Origin: an uncultured Verrucomicrobiota bacterium
GTDB lineage: Bacteria; Verrucomicrobiota; Verrucomicrobiia; Verrucomicrobiales; Verrucomicrobiaceae
Length of the DNA: 64,000 nucleotides
NCBI GenBank assembly: GCA_903838675.1
Contig: CAILZI010000083.1
Span: forward strand, 1 to 64,000
Direction: 5' to 3'
A model generated the notes under the pieces. It ran no database searches and had not been told where the DNA came from. It worked only from the letters and a program-made list of their open reading frames with translations. The first letter of the stretch is position 1, and the number at the start of each line of letters is the position of its first letter. The translations under genes and the position numbers were made by a program. This document shows positions 36,010-44,762 of the stretch, piece by piece.

Positions 36010-39000
36010 AACCCCTGCTCCAAGCCATCGCGTCCATTCGCGCAGCCCTCAAAGAGGAGGTGCCACCTTCAGCGGTGGAAGATGCCGCCGCCATCTACGC
36101 GCAACTCTGCGCTGACGCGGAGAGGCGGCTGGATCTCGTCGATGCCATGCTCGCGAAAGGCAGTGACTACCAGGCCCTGCAGGTGGCTGAAGAAGACCCG
36201 CCGCTGCTTGATCTCGCGGCATCCCTGAGCTTCGGCGAAGAAAAGAACTGGCAGATATTTTGTGAGGCTCACGGATTGAAGGTGGCGCCACGCCTGAACA
36301 CCCGCACCATCCAGAATCTGGAGACCCTCTATGGCAGGGGCATCTCGGCCAATCATCCGCTCTACAAAGATTTTCGCGCGGCGGTGCTTTCCCGCGATGA
36401 CGAAAAATCACTGCGCATCGTCAAGACCATCCTCAAGCTGAACCCTGAGGATGAGAACGCCCAGAAAGAACTCCACCGCATGGAGAACAAGGGGCTGCAG
36501 GAAAAAATAGACCATCTGCGTGAAGCGCTGAAGACGGATGACGAGGAACGCATTGCCACGCTGACCGAAGGCATCAAGGCAGTGGCACCTGCGGCCAAAC
36601 TCGATCGGCTGGATATTTTCCATCAAGGAGAGGACATCCGCCAGGCTCTCCGCCGCAGACAGGCGCAGGCTCGTGTGCCCGACATGCTCAGCACGATGAA
36701 GACGCTCCAGGCGGAGGGGAAATGGCGGCAGGTGGGGCAGATGCTGGATGTCGTTGACGCCTTGTTCATGGAGCACGGGCTCGTGCCCGCCGATGATGAA
36801 CAGCAAAAATCCATTGAGGATCTGACGCGCTACCAGCAAAAAGAAAAAGCCGCCGATGAAAAGCAGCACAGTTTCGACCGTGCCCTCAAAAGCTTTCTCG
36901 TTTTTGTCGAGGTGGTGGAAACACGCCTGCTCACCGGGGCAGGTGTCACATACGAGGAGATTGCCGAAAAGGACGAGAGCTTCGTCAAACGCTGGAAGGA
37001 ACTCGAAGGCTTTCAGCTGCCGGTGGCTGCGGACTCCTTGCAGCGCATTCGCGCGGCAGGCCAGGAACTGCGGGCCAAACTGGAGCGCATGCAGCGCGCC
37101 AAACGCTTGCGCAACATGGCGCTTGCCGCTGCCGCTTTGGTGATGCTGTGCTGCATTTCGGCCGTAGGCCTGCATGCCTGGAAGGCCTGGACGCTGACGC
37201 AGGAACTGGCCTCGTATAAAACAAAGGAAAACTACAGTGCCGCTGAAGGCCTGATCCAAAAATTGCGGAGCGAGGAGGAACTCCTGCTGCGCTGGCCCTA
37301 CCTCCAGGCCAAGATCGAAGAGGTCAGCTCATGGGCCGCCAGCACCCGCGTCACCGGCAGGCAGGCAGGCGATGCCCTGCTGGCGCTGGAGAATTCATTC
37401 CAAGGTGAGCAAACCACGCTCTCCCCTGCACAACTGGTCAGGCAGCTCGACGATGCAGACGTTTTCGTAAAACAACTCGGAGGCGATGTGGCAGCCGAAC
37501 CCAAGAACCGGCTTACGACGTTAAAGACCAAGGTGGATCTTCATCTCGCGAAGGTCCTGAAGGATCTCGCAGCCAGCACCGGCACCGCATTGGGCCAGCT
37601 CGAAGAACGCGGCGCGGCAGAGCTCTCCCATGAGAAGCTGGCGGCCAATGTCAGCACGAGTTGCACAGCCATCGACAAGGAGCTTCAGCCGCTCGAAGCA
37701 TTCCTCAAACCAGAGGTGCCTGCGCTGACCCTTCCGGCAGATCTGGAAACCCGCATTCGCACCCTGCGCCAGCGGCTGAACACCTTTCAGGAAGATCTGC
37801 GCACATTCGCCGCCATCCGCACAGAAACAGCCCGCGCCAGTTCGCTGGACGACTACCGCAAGGCGATCGCCAAATGGGAGACGGTCAAGTTTGTCGAGGC
37901 CGCGCCTTCCATGAAAATGATGGACACACTGCCCACCGAAAAAGCATTTCAGGCAGCACTCTTCACGGGTGGCGACCAGGACGTGCTCCAGGCCGTTCTT
38001 GATGACAAGTCAGGGCGCTACATGGGTCCAGACACACTGCTCGAAGCAGAGTTGAAAATGATCCTCTCCCTTCTGCACAATGAGCATCTCAACAACATTT
38101 TTGAAAGCACGGTGGTTCACTATTCCAGCAAAAAGGCCACCTCCACCCTTTATTCCACGGCCAAGCCCGATGAAACGATCATTGGCGGCTCCACTCGCTG
38201 GAGCGGAAAATTCTATCAGCCCGACCCGACACAAATGGCGGTCCTCTTCATTCATCAAAGTTTCACCCGGGCTGGGGAAGCAGGTCAATATCAGGGCGAT
38301 GCCGTGACCTCCACCCGGCTGAGCCAGACCAGCGAGTTCATGAAGTTGCTGGAGATCGGACGCATCAGTGATGAAAAAGGTGAACGTGTGATCAAGTCGC
38401 TTCTGGAAGTCTGTGACAAGCTGGTTCAGGACACCAAAGGCAGCCCCATCGCCAAGGCTTACGTACTGCTGAAGCTCGAAGACATGCTCCAGTTGCGGCC
38501 ACATGAATGGGGATTGCACTACTGCTCATCCCTGCAGGAGGATCTGCGCAATCTGCACCAGACGCTCGGCACCACGGCTCTGCGCAGCGAAGACTGGCTC
38601 GTGCCGGCCATGCGCGAGAAATGGCAGGCTCCGCTCGAAGCCTTTTTCAAACCCTTGAAAGCGCGCTCTTATCTGCGTGAGGCCCTCGCTCACCGGAACT
38701 ACCTCAGAGCAGCCGCCTCCGCAGGCCTGAAATTTGCCGGCTATGTGGAGACCGACCAGTCATTGGTCCTCAACCCACAGGGACGCACTGCTGGCGAACT
38801 CTGGGTGATCAGCAGGGAAAACGGCAAGCCCCTGCTCGTGGCCAATCCCGCTGCAGGAGCAGCAGCTGCAGACGCGCCCAAACCGATCATCGCAGCTGCC
38901 TCCGTCCCTTTGAGCCCTGTGTTCTCGGTACCCATGGACCGGCAGGCCTTGGTGCGTCAGTTTAAGGAGGCGCAGTCTGCCACTGGAGTTGAGCTCAAGC

Positions 39001-39038
39001 CGGCTCCTGGTGAATCCCTGTTTCTAATCCAGCCCTGA
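36006..39038 (+). CDS. Large coiled-coil membrane protein
   Basis: No family is recognised. The 1010 aa product starts at a GTG overlapping the previous stop (GTGA); no better start is found, and the first in-frame ATG lies further back inside the preceding gene. The first 365 residues are helical, with TPR-like or coiled-coil phrases (YKDFRAAVLSRDDEKSLRIV and NPEDENAQKELHRMENKG). A membrane helix follows at about 368-395 (MALAAAALVMLCCISAVGLHA). The remaining 610 residues, probably outside the membrane, are long helices then a globular end rich in Leu and Ala. The layout mirrors the GAP1 protein before it: soluble part, single helix, long C-terminal part. It may be its structural partner. 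Confidence 0.75.
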   Translation: MKPLLQAIASIRAALKEEVPPSAVEDAAAIYAQLCADAERRLDLVDAMLAKGSDYQALQVAEEDPPLLDLAASLSFGEEKNWQIFCEAHGLKVAPRLNTRTIQNLETLYGRGISANHPLYKDFRAAVLSRDDEKSLRIVKTILKLNPEDENAQKELHRMENKGLQEKIDHLREALKTDDEERIATLTEGIKAVAPAAKLDRLDIFHQGEDIRQALRRRQAQARVPDMLSTMKTLQAEGKWRQVGQMLDVVDALFMEHGLVPADDEQQKSIEDLTRYQQKEKAADEKQHSFDRALKSFLVFVEVVETRLLTGAGVTYEEIAEKDESFVKRWKELEGFQLPVAADSLQRIRAAGQELRAKLERMQRAKRLRNMALAAAALVMLCCISAVGLHAWKAWTLTQELASYKTKENYSAAEGLIQKLRSEEELLLRWPYLQAKIEEVSSWAASTRVTGRQAGDALLALENSFQGEQTTLSPAQLVRQLDDADVFVKQLGGDVAAEPKNRLTTLKTKVDLHLAKVLKDLAASTGTALGQLEERGAAELSHEKLAANVSTSCTAIDKELQPLEAFLKPEVPALTLPADLETRIRTLRQRLNTFQEDLRTFAAIRTETARASSLDDYRKAIAKWETVKFVEAAPSMKMMDTLPTEKAFQAALFTGGDQDVLQAVLDDKSGRYMGPDTLLEAELKMILSLLHNEHLNNIFESTVVHYSSKKATSTLYSTAKPDETIIGGSTRWSGKFYQPDPTQMAVLFIHQSFTRAGEAGQYQGDAVTSTRLSQTSEFMKLLEIGRISDEKGERVIKSLLEVCDKLVQDTKGSPIAKAYVLLKLEDMLQLRPHEWGLHYCSSLQEDLRNLHQTLGTTALRSEDWLVPAMREKWQAPLEAFFKPLKARSYLREALAHRNYLRAAASAGLKFAGYVETDQSLVLNPQGRTAGELWVISRENGKPLLVANPAAGAAAADAPKPIIAAASVPLSPVFSVPMDRQALVRQFKEAQSATGVELKPAPGESLFLIQP

Positions 39039-39039
39039 T

Positions 39040-40212
39040 ATGAACGAAACCACCTATTCATTGGAGTGGCGCGGCACCAGGAAGTCCGGGCTCTCTTATG
39101 CCGACATCGAGTCAGGGCTCGTCTCAGGAGAATTGCACTCCCTGTATAAAATCCACGTCAACGGCAAATGGATCGTGCTGCGGGATTTCGTTGAGCAGCA
39201 GAGAGCCCTCCCGCCCGCCCCGGCTGCCGAGCAAATCAGTCCGACGCCTTCATCATTTCAGCCGGGCTCCCCTTCAGCGGTGCCTCCACCGGCGCCCCTG
39301 GGAAAAGCCGTGCCACCGACCCCGATCCTGCCGATCCCAAGTCCATCCACTCGTGCCAAAGCGCCGAAGCCCGTCTGGTTTTGGCCCGCCATCATCATCT
39401 CTTCCACCGTCGTCCTGCTGCTGGTCATTGTTCTTGCCTACATGAGGGCCACATCACGAACGGGTGGTCAGCGCTCTGGCAGCTCTGTTCCAACCAGCAG
39501 TGCGAAACCAAGTCACAGCACGGATGCACCCCGCGAAAAATCAACCCCTTCAACCGCCACCACGGACCACAACCTCACCAACGAGGAGATTGCTGATCTC
39601 AAATCTCCCTACGTTGCCAAAATCAACACTTTATGGCTGCAGCCAGGCAAAGACGGCAAAGAGGAAGTGACCGGCAGCAGCGGCAGCGGAGTGCTCATCA
39701 AGCATGAAAATGGCTATGCCTATTTCGTCACCAACAGGCATGTGGTCTCTATGCCCGAAAACGCAAAAGAGCCCAAATTCTCCCTCAACTTCAGAGGGAA
39801 AAACCACTCCTTTGAGGTGGTCAAGCAGGGCCGCTACGAGCTCGATCTGGCCATGCTGCGCATCGAATACTCAGATGAGGCAAACCAGCCCCCGCTTCGA
39901 AGTGCACGGCTGGAAGATTTAAAGGCCGGCCAGGAATGCGTCGCCATCGGCAACGCACTGGGAGGCGGCATAAGTGTCACCACAGGCGTGATCTCCGCCT
40001 TCGATGACTGGGGTGAAGGCAAGTTTGTCCGCACCTCCGCCCCCATCAGTTCTGGCAACAGCGGCGGCGGCCTTTTTCGCACCAAGGATGGAGCTCTCAT
40101 TGGCATCACCACCATGGCCTCCACCTCGAGTCAGACCGAAGCCGTCCAAAACATCAATCTCGCGATTCCCATGGACTATGTTCTCTCAGATCTGTTCTGG
40201 GAGAAATTTTAA
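39040..40212 (+). CDS. Membrane-anchored trypsin-like serine protease
   Basis: The 390 aa protein has an N-terminal GYF-like domain (YSLEWRGTRKSGLSYADIES), a Pro/Ser-rich linker, one helix at about 113-137 (WFWPAIIISSTVVLLLVIVLAY), a second linker and a DegP/trypsin-like domain. The catalytic triad is complete: His234 in TNRHVVS, Asp269 in ELDLAMLRI and Ser341 in SSGNSGGGLF. There is no PDZ domain, so it is not a standard HtrA. With the N-terminus inside, the protease would lie in the periplasm. The gene starts 1 bp after the previous stop and is clearly in the operon. It could be the effector of the system or process one of its partners. Confidence 0.88.
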   Translation: MNETTYSLEWRGTRKSGLSYADIESGLVSGELHSLYKIHVNGKWIVLRDFVEQQRALPPAPAAEQISPTPSSFQPGSPSAVPPPAPLGKAVPPTPILPIPSPSTRAKAPKPVWFWPAIIISSTVVLLLVIVLAYMRATSRTGGQRSGSSVPTSSAKPSHSTDAPREKSTPSTATTDHNLTNEEIADLKSPYVAKINTLWLQPGKDGKEEVTGSSGSGVLIKHENGYAYFVTNRHVVSMPENAKEPKFSLNFRGKNHSFEVVKQGRYELDLAMLRIEYSDEANQPPLRSARLEDLKAGQECVAIGNALGGGISVTTGVISAFDDWGEGKFVRTSAPISSGNSGGGLFRTKDGALIGITTMASTSSQTEAVQNINLAIPMDYVLSDLFWEKF

Positions 40213-40245
40213 CCGCGACAAAAAGCACAGCGCCCCACTCATTTT

Positions 40246-41148
40246 ATGGAGAACAATCTTCCCCCCAAAGCCACCACGGCCATGATCTCCGGTAATCCGT
40301 ACCAGAACCCGCAAAAAGTCCTCGACTGGTCACGCTCAGACATCGAGCGCAAGCTGGGGTTTCGTGGCGGGCGCTTCACCAGTCCGAGCAATGTTTTGTC
40401 TCTGATCATCGCCCTGCTGGTGACCGCTGCTTTTTACACCACCGTCATCCTCGTGCAGCAAAAGTGGCCGCAGACGCAGTGGTTTGCCGCCATGTTTCTT
40501 CAGCGCGGCCCCTGCCCCTATCCCACCATGCTCCTGTTCTTCTGGGCGCTGGCCATGCTGCTGCTGAAATGGCGCAAGCTCGTCTTCCAGCAAAAGGTCT
40601 TCGGTCTGTCCATCATGCCGCAGGAGCCTGAATTTGTGCTGACCTCCGCGACGGCTAGGGAGGTGCTGGATCGCATCTGCATGCTGGTGGACAATCCGCA
40701 CCACTTTGTCCTCTTCAACCGCATCGACCTCGCCCTCGCCAATCTCCACAACATCGGCCACACCGCAGACGTGGCCGCCATCCTGAAGGTGCAGGCAGAA
40801 AACGATGAGGCCCAGATCGCTTCCAGCTATGGGATCATTCAAGGCTTCATGTGGTGCATCCCAGTCCTGGGCTTCATCGGCACTGCCCTGGGGCTGAGCC
40901 AGGCCATCAGCGCATTCACCGGCACCCTGCAGGCCGGGGGTGACTTGACGGCCATTCGCGCCTCCCTGACGTCGGTGACGGGAGGTCTCGCCACGGGGTT
41001 TGAGACCACCCTGGTCGCACTCGTATGTGCGTTCATTCTGCAGTTGCTCGTCAGTGTCATGCAGTCCCTTGAATCTCAATTTTTGGACAACTGCAATGAA
41101 GTGTGCAGCAGGCAGGTCGCGGGAAAGCTTCGTCTGCAGGCAAACTGA
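40246..41148 (+). CDS. MotA/TolQ/ExbB-like proton channel subunit
   Basis: The 300 aa product has four predicted helices: SLIIALLVTAAFYTTVIL near 50, PTMLLFFWALAMLLL near 91, GFMWCIPVLGFIGTALGLS near 203 and a long one near 250-275 (LVALVCAFILQLLVSVM). The last two have the ExbB/TolQ/MotA signature, GFIGTALGLSQAI then TGGLATGFETTLVAL. The middle cytoplasmic part (about 110-195) is helical. Such subunits form a pentamer around two ExbD/MotB proteins and use ion flow for mechanical work. The two genes behind it have the form of such partners. The gene begins 33 bp after the protease gene, the largest gap in the operon. Confidence 0.87.
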   Translation: MENNLPPKATTAMISGNPYQNPQKVLDWSRSDIERKLGFRGGRFTSPSNVLSLIIALLVTAAFYTTVILVQQKWPQTQWFAAMFLQRGPCPYPTMLLFFWALAMLLLKWRKLVFQQKVFGLSIMPQEPEFVLTSATAREVLDRICMLVDNPHHFVLFNRIDLALANLHNIGHTADVAAILKVQAENDEAQIASSYGIIQGFMWCIPVLGFIGTALGLSQAISAFTGTLQAGGDLTAIRASLTSVTGGLATGFETTLVALVCAFILQLLVSVMQSLESQFLDNCNEVCSRQVAGKLRLQAN

Positions 41149-41159
41149 ACAACACCTGA

Positions 41160-41999
41160 ATGAAAGGCCGGTTCAAAAAATCCTATGGCAGCGCCGTGAG
41201 TTTCTTCGCGTTTCAGGACGTGATCACGGCCACCCTCGGCTTTCTCATCATCATCACCATTTTTCTGGCGCTCAATCTCGACGAAGTCATGAGCGTCAGC
41301 ACCACGGATCCTCATCCGGCACTGACCGTCACATTGCAGGAAACCCTCGCAGAGATCGCCAAGCTCAAACCGGGAGCTGCCATGGCCAAACTCAGTCCCC
41401 ATGAAAATGAGGAAACCGTGACGCGCATGATCAACAGCCTAAAGCGTTCGATCGAGCGCCTCACCCCGTCCACGCAGCCGGATGCCACCCAAAAGACCAC
41501 CGATGAGTCGTTGCTGGAAAGGGAGGTTCGCATTGAAAAGCAGAAGCTCCTGACCACCCTTGAATCACTCAAAAAGCTGCTGCCAGACTCCACCAAACTG
41601 GCGGCTGCGGCGGAGTCAGAACTGGCGGCGCGTGAAAGCGAGCTCAAGAAAGTGCAGAGCGCTCTGCAACAGAGCTATGACCGCCAGAATGTGCTTCGGT
41701 TGATTCCGGAAAAGAGCAACACCAACAAAAACCCCGTGCTGGTCGTCGTCGATAAATCCGGCTTTCGCATCCAGCTCTTTGACGGCTCCAAAGCACAGTC
41801 GGCCACCTCGCTGGCGGACATGATGCAGACCCTGACCACCTTTCCATCAGCACAGCATTACATCGTGCTTTACTTCAAACCATCGGGCTCCCTGCAGTTC
41901 GACGAGATCACCCGGCGCACTCGGGGCGCAGGTTATGAAATTGGCTACGACCTTGTTCCCGAACATATCCAGCTGGAGACCGCTGGAGCACCTCAGTGA
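41160..41999 (+). CDS. ExbD/MotB-like membrane protein with coiled coil (first copy)
   Basis: The 279 aa protein has one N-terminal helix of the ExbD/MotB type (SFFAFQDVITATLGFLIIIT, about 13-40), with an aspartate at the start where proton-carrying partners have theirs. It is followed by a long coiled coil (about 60-180: EREVRIEKQKLLTTLESLKK and ESELKKVQSALQQSY) and a small C-terminal alpha/beta domain near 185-279 (PVLVVVDKSGFRIQLF). It starts 11 bp after the ExbB-like gene. The C-terminal domain carries no obvious OmpA-type peptidoglycan motif. Possibly it passes force to a partner rather than the cell wall. Confidence 0.72.
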   Translation: MKGRFKKSYGSAVSFFAFQDVITATLGFLIIITIFLALNLDEVMSVSTTDPHPALTVTLQETLAEIAKLKPGAAMAKLSPHENEETVTRMINSLKRSIERLTPSTQPDATQKTTDESLLEREVRIEKQKLLTTLESLKKLLPDSTKLAAAAESELAARESELKKVQSALQQSYDRQNVLRLIPEKSNTNKNPVLVVVDKSGFRIQLFDGSKAQSATSLADMMQTLTTFPSAQHYIVLYFKPSGSLQFDEITRRTRGAGYEIGYDLVPEHIQLETAGAPQ

Positions 42000-42005
42000 C
42001 ATAAG

Positions 42006-42920
42006 ATGAGAAAACTGCGCCCCCACTCGGAAGAGAGCATCGACCTGCTGCTTGACACCATTTGCGATGTCTTTGGCGGCTTCGTCTTCATTGCCTGCCT
42101 GCTGGCGCTCCTGACCAACCACAAGACTCCCACACCTGACGATCCTGCCGGAACGTCCGGCATGCAGGGCCGGGTGCTGGCGGAAAAGCTGGAAGCTGCC
42201 AAAAGCGAACTGGCAGGACTCCAGAAGATCAACGAGAAGAACAAATCTCTGGGGCAGGACAAGCTGCAGACACTCGTCCATGAACGCGATGAACTGCAGT
42301 CCACCCTGGACCGGCTGCGGAAACAGCAGCCAACGAACTCCGACATGGCCGTCTCCAAAGATCCCGTGGGAGACCTCAACGAAATACGCTCCGAGGTCAA
42401 GGCTCTGGATCAGCGCCACGCCGATGCCAAAGCCAGGAAGGAGGCGGCAGAAAAGAAGGGACGAGATCTGGCCGCTCAAATCCAAAGCATCCGCAGCAAG
42501 ATCACCGCCGAGGATGAAAAACACGTCGAGCATGTGCGCTTTCCCAAAGAACGGGAGATCACCAAATCGGCCATGAACGTCGTCTTGAAGTACGGCGCTA
42601 TTTATCCGCTGGTCGACTCCACCGGAGAAAAGTATTCCGGCCTCACACGCATCCCAAAAGGAGGCGAAGACTTCGATGCCATCCCCAAACAATCCGAAGG
42701 CATTGCCATCACAGACACCGCGACGATACGCAGAGTCCTGGCCAGCTACAAACGCTGGGGCGGCTACGTCAGCCTGAACGTCTATCCGGATTCATTCGAA
42801 ACCTTCCGCGCGCTCAAAGCACTGATCCTTGAAGCCGGCCTCGACTACGGCTTCGACGTCTACCCCGAGCACTTCATCATCACCTTCAGCCCCAAAGGCA
42901 CTTCACCGGCTCCGCTTTGA
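42006..42920 (+). CDS. ExbD/MotB-like membrane protein with coiled coil (second type)
   Basis: The 304 aa protein has one N-terminal helix (LLLDTICDVFGGFVFIACLL, about 14-40), again with acidic residues at its start, but of a different kind from the previous gene. A coiled coil of about 120 residues follows (KLEAAKSELAGLQKINEKNK and RHADAKARKEAAEKKGR), then a globular alpha/beta domain (about 200-304) with SLNVYPDSFETFRALKALI and FDVYPEHFIITFSP, whose fold parallels that of the preceding protein. The two are likely distant paralogues acting as a hetero pair beside the ExbB-like channel. The gene begins 6 bp after its neighbour and its 3' end overlaps the convergent beta-propeller gene by 35 bp. 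Confidence 0.72.
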   Translation: MRKLRPHSEESIDLLLDTICDVFGGFVFIACLLALLTNHKTPTPDDPAGTSGMQGRVLAEKLEAAKSELAGLQKINEKNKSLGQDKLQTLVHERDELQSTLDRLRKQQPTNSDMAVSKDPVGDLNEIRSEVKALDQRHADAKARKEAAEKKGRDLAAQIQSIRSKITAEDEKHVEHVRFPKEREITKSAMNVVLKYGAIYPLVDSTGEKYSGLTRIPKGGEDFDAIPKQSEGIAITDTATIRRVLASYKRWGGYVSLNVYPDSFETFRALKALILEAGLDYGFDVYPEHFIITFSPKGTSPAPL

Positions 42921-44574
42921 TCGGAGGCCAGATTGGCCCAGGCAGAAGGGTGACTTTGCACGTGGTGCTCGCTTGCTGAAGAAGCTCGTTAGCCGCGTCA
43001 GGCACAAGGCGACCTCGATTCACCGGCCTTAGATCAAAGCACACCAGCTTGTCCTTCTGCCTCACGATCAGCCGGCCGTTGGCGATGGCGGGAGATGAGC
43101 AGCCCATGGCGTCGGTTTTTGCACGGCCGAGCTGTTCGTAGGCGGCGTTCGTGGCCTTCACCATGCGCACATGCGTGCCGTTGTTTTCATAGACGAGCAG
43201 CTTGCCATCCGCGAGCAGTGGCGAAGTGATGGTGCTGTTGATCTCATTCACCACCCACTTCACCGCACCGGTTTCGAGGTCGATGCACTGGTGCTTCCCG
43301 CCGCAGCAGTGATAGACGTTGCCTTCGTAAATGATCGGGCTGCCGGTGTAGCGCAGGGTCACCCAGAAATGCGACCACGCGGCTTTCGGCGTGCCATCCG
43401 GCTGCATTTTGTAGGCCCGCAGCCCCACGTCCTGCGTTCCGCTATAGAGCACCAGCCAGTCGCCGCTGGTCACCGGCGTACTTTGGCTGCCGCCTTCAGC
43501 CTTCCATTTCACGCTGCCCGTTTCGGGATCGAGACCATACAGCGCGTTGTTGCCATTGATGACGAGCACGGGCTTGCCACTGCTCGGTGCCCACCATGTC
43601 GGACTGGCGATCACTCCTTTGGCCTCCTTCTGCTCCCACAGCAGCTTGCCATCAGCCTTCGAAAAGGCGCAGGTCACACCTGCGGCCATGTACACCCGGT
43701 CCCCCATGATGAGCGGAGATGCCGCAGGCCCCTTGGCGGAAAGCGGCGCTGACCAAACGAGCTTGCCATCAGCCTCGTTCACACAAAGCAGTTCTGAGCT
43801 GCATGCGGCATAGACCTTGCCATCCACCACGGCACAGGTGCTGGAGGACTGGCGGCCGCTGGGCTTGCCGGGCTTCGCGTATTTCCAAATCTGCTTCCCT
43901 GTGGCCAGATCAAGGCAAAGGATCACATCCTGAGCGACCTTCACCGTGTTCGGTACCAGGGCGATCATCTTCTCCTTCACGTCAGTCGGAAAATGTTCGT
44001 CATCCAGCCACTTGCTGAACTCCGCCGCACTGGCAAACGGCTTGCCCTGACGGCTGTTCATCTTGCCCAGCCACTCCAGCGCGATGGCATTTTTGCCAGC
44101 CTTGAACCGGCTGACCACCCAAGAGCCGAGGCTGATGTCCTCTTTGTCGCTAAGGTTGTCCTTGCGCCATTGCAGCACCCATTCATCGAACTTCGCGCCA
44201 CGCAGCGCGGGCAGGTTGAGCCGGGTTTCCTCCAGCTTCTTTTCGAGTTCCGGCGGGGTGCCACGATAGTTCAGCGACTGCATCACCTCGGTGTCGATCT
44301 CGCGGCTCTCGGAGGGCACGCGCTCATGCCACACCACGCTGATAAAAACCTTTTCCCCGCTGACCACCGGGCTGCCATGGCCGCCATATTCGTTGCTCGG
44401 GATGAACTCGCTCTCCCAGACTTTTTTCAGCCCCTCCGTCGGAAAAGCATTCGCAATCGGGCTCGTGTCCTGCGAAACCCCGTTGCGATCCGGGCCGCGC
44501 CACTGATTCCAGTCACCAGCCCATGCGGTGGAAGCGATCAACAAGACGTGCGCGGCGGCAATGGCGTTTTTCAT
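42886..44574 (-). CDS. Secreted PQQ-type beta-propeller protein
   Basis: A signal peptide (MKNAIAAAHVLLIASTAWAG) is followed by the usual DWNQWRGPDRNGVS opening of PQQ-like beta-propellers in this phylum. Repeated blades are seen: LDLATGKQIWKYAKPG, NEADGKLVWSAPLSAKG, SKADGKLLWEQKEAKG, LDPETGSVKWKAEGG and IDLETGAVKWVVNE, each ending in the W of a Trp-docking motif. The 562 aa length fits an eight-blade or near-complete propeller. No catalytic Asp-Asn-Glu set of a true quinoprotein dehydrogenase was checked, so a binding or enzyme role stays open. The protein is likely periplasmic. Confidence 0.9.
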   Translation of the reverse strand: MKNAIAAAHVLLIASTAWAGDWNQWRGPDRNGVSQDTSPIANAFPTEGLKKVWESEFIPSNEYGGHGSPVVSGEKVFISVVWHERVPSESREIDTEVMQSLNYRGTPPELEKKLEETRLNLPALRGAKFDEWVLQWRKDNLSDKEDISLGSWVVSRFKAGKNAIALEWLGKMNSRQGKPFASAAEFSKWLDDEHFPTDVKEKMIALVPNTVKVAQDVILCLDLATGKQIWKYAKPGKPSGRQSSSTCAVVDGKVYAACSSELLCVNEADGKLVWSAPLSAKGPAASPLIMGDRVYMAAGVTCAFSKADGKLLWEQKEAKGVIASPTWWAPSSGKPVLVINGNNALYGLDPETGSVKWKAEGGSQSTPVTSGDWLVLYSGTQDVGLRAYKMQPDGTPKAAWSHFWVTLRYTGSPIIYEGNVYHCCGGKHQCIDLETGAVKWVVNEINSTITSPLLADGKLLVYENNGTHVRMVKATNAAYEQLGRAKTDAMGCSSPAIANGRLIVRQKDKLVCFDLRPVNRGRLVPDAANELLQQASTTCKVTLLPGPIWPPIKAEPVKCLWG

Positions 44575-44644
44575 GTGCAGCGGTTAACGGCCACACCGTG
44601 CCTGTAGTTTCACCAGACATCACTCTTCACATCAACGTGATGAG

Positions 44645-44719
44645 TGGTACGCAGGGAGGGGATCGAACCCTCGACCAATTGGTTAAAAGCCAACTGCTCT
44701 ACCGCTGAGCTACCTGCGC
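44645..44719 (-). tRNA. tRNA-Lys (anticodon UUU)
   Basis: All stems fit a cloverleaf on the minus strand: a 7-bp acceptor stem starting GCGCAGG (G-U at the first pair), D arm GCTC/GAGC, anticodon arm GTTGG-CTTTTAA-CCAAT giving UUU, T arm GAGGG-TTCGATC-CCCTC, then CCTGCGT, discriminator A and an encoded CCA. It stands alone, with no tRNA neighbour, 44 bp downstream of the HAD gene and possibly transcribed with it. Confidence 0.96.
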
Positions 44720-44762
44720 ATATCCCGAAAATTGGGGGGCGGGTATGTATTCATAAGACAGC

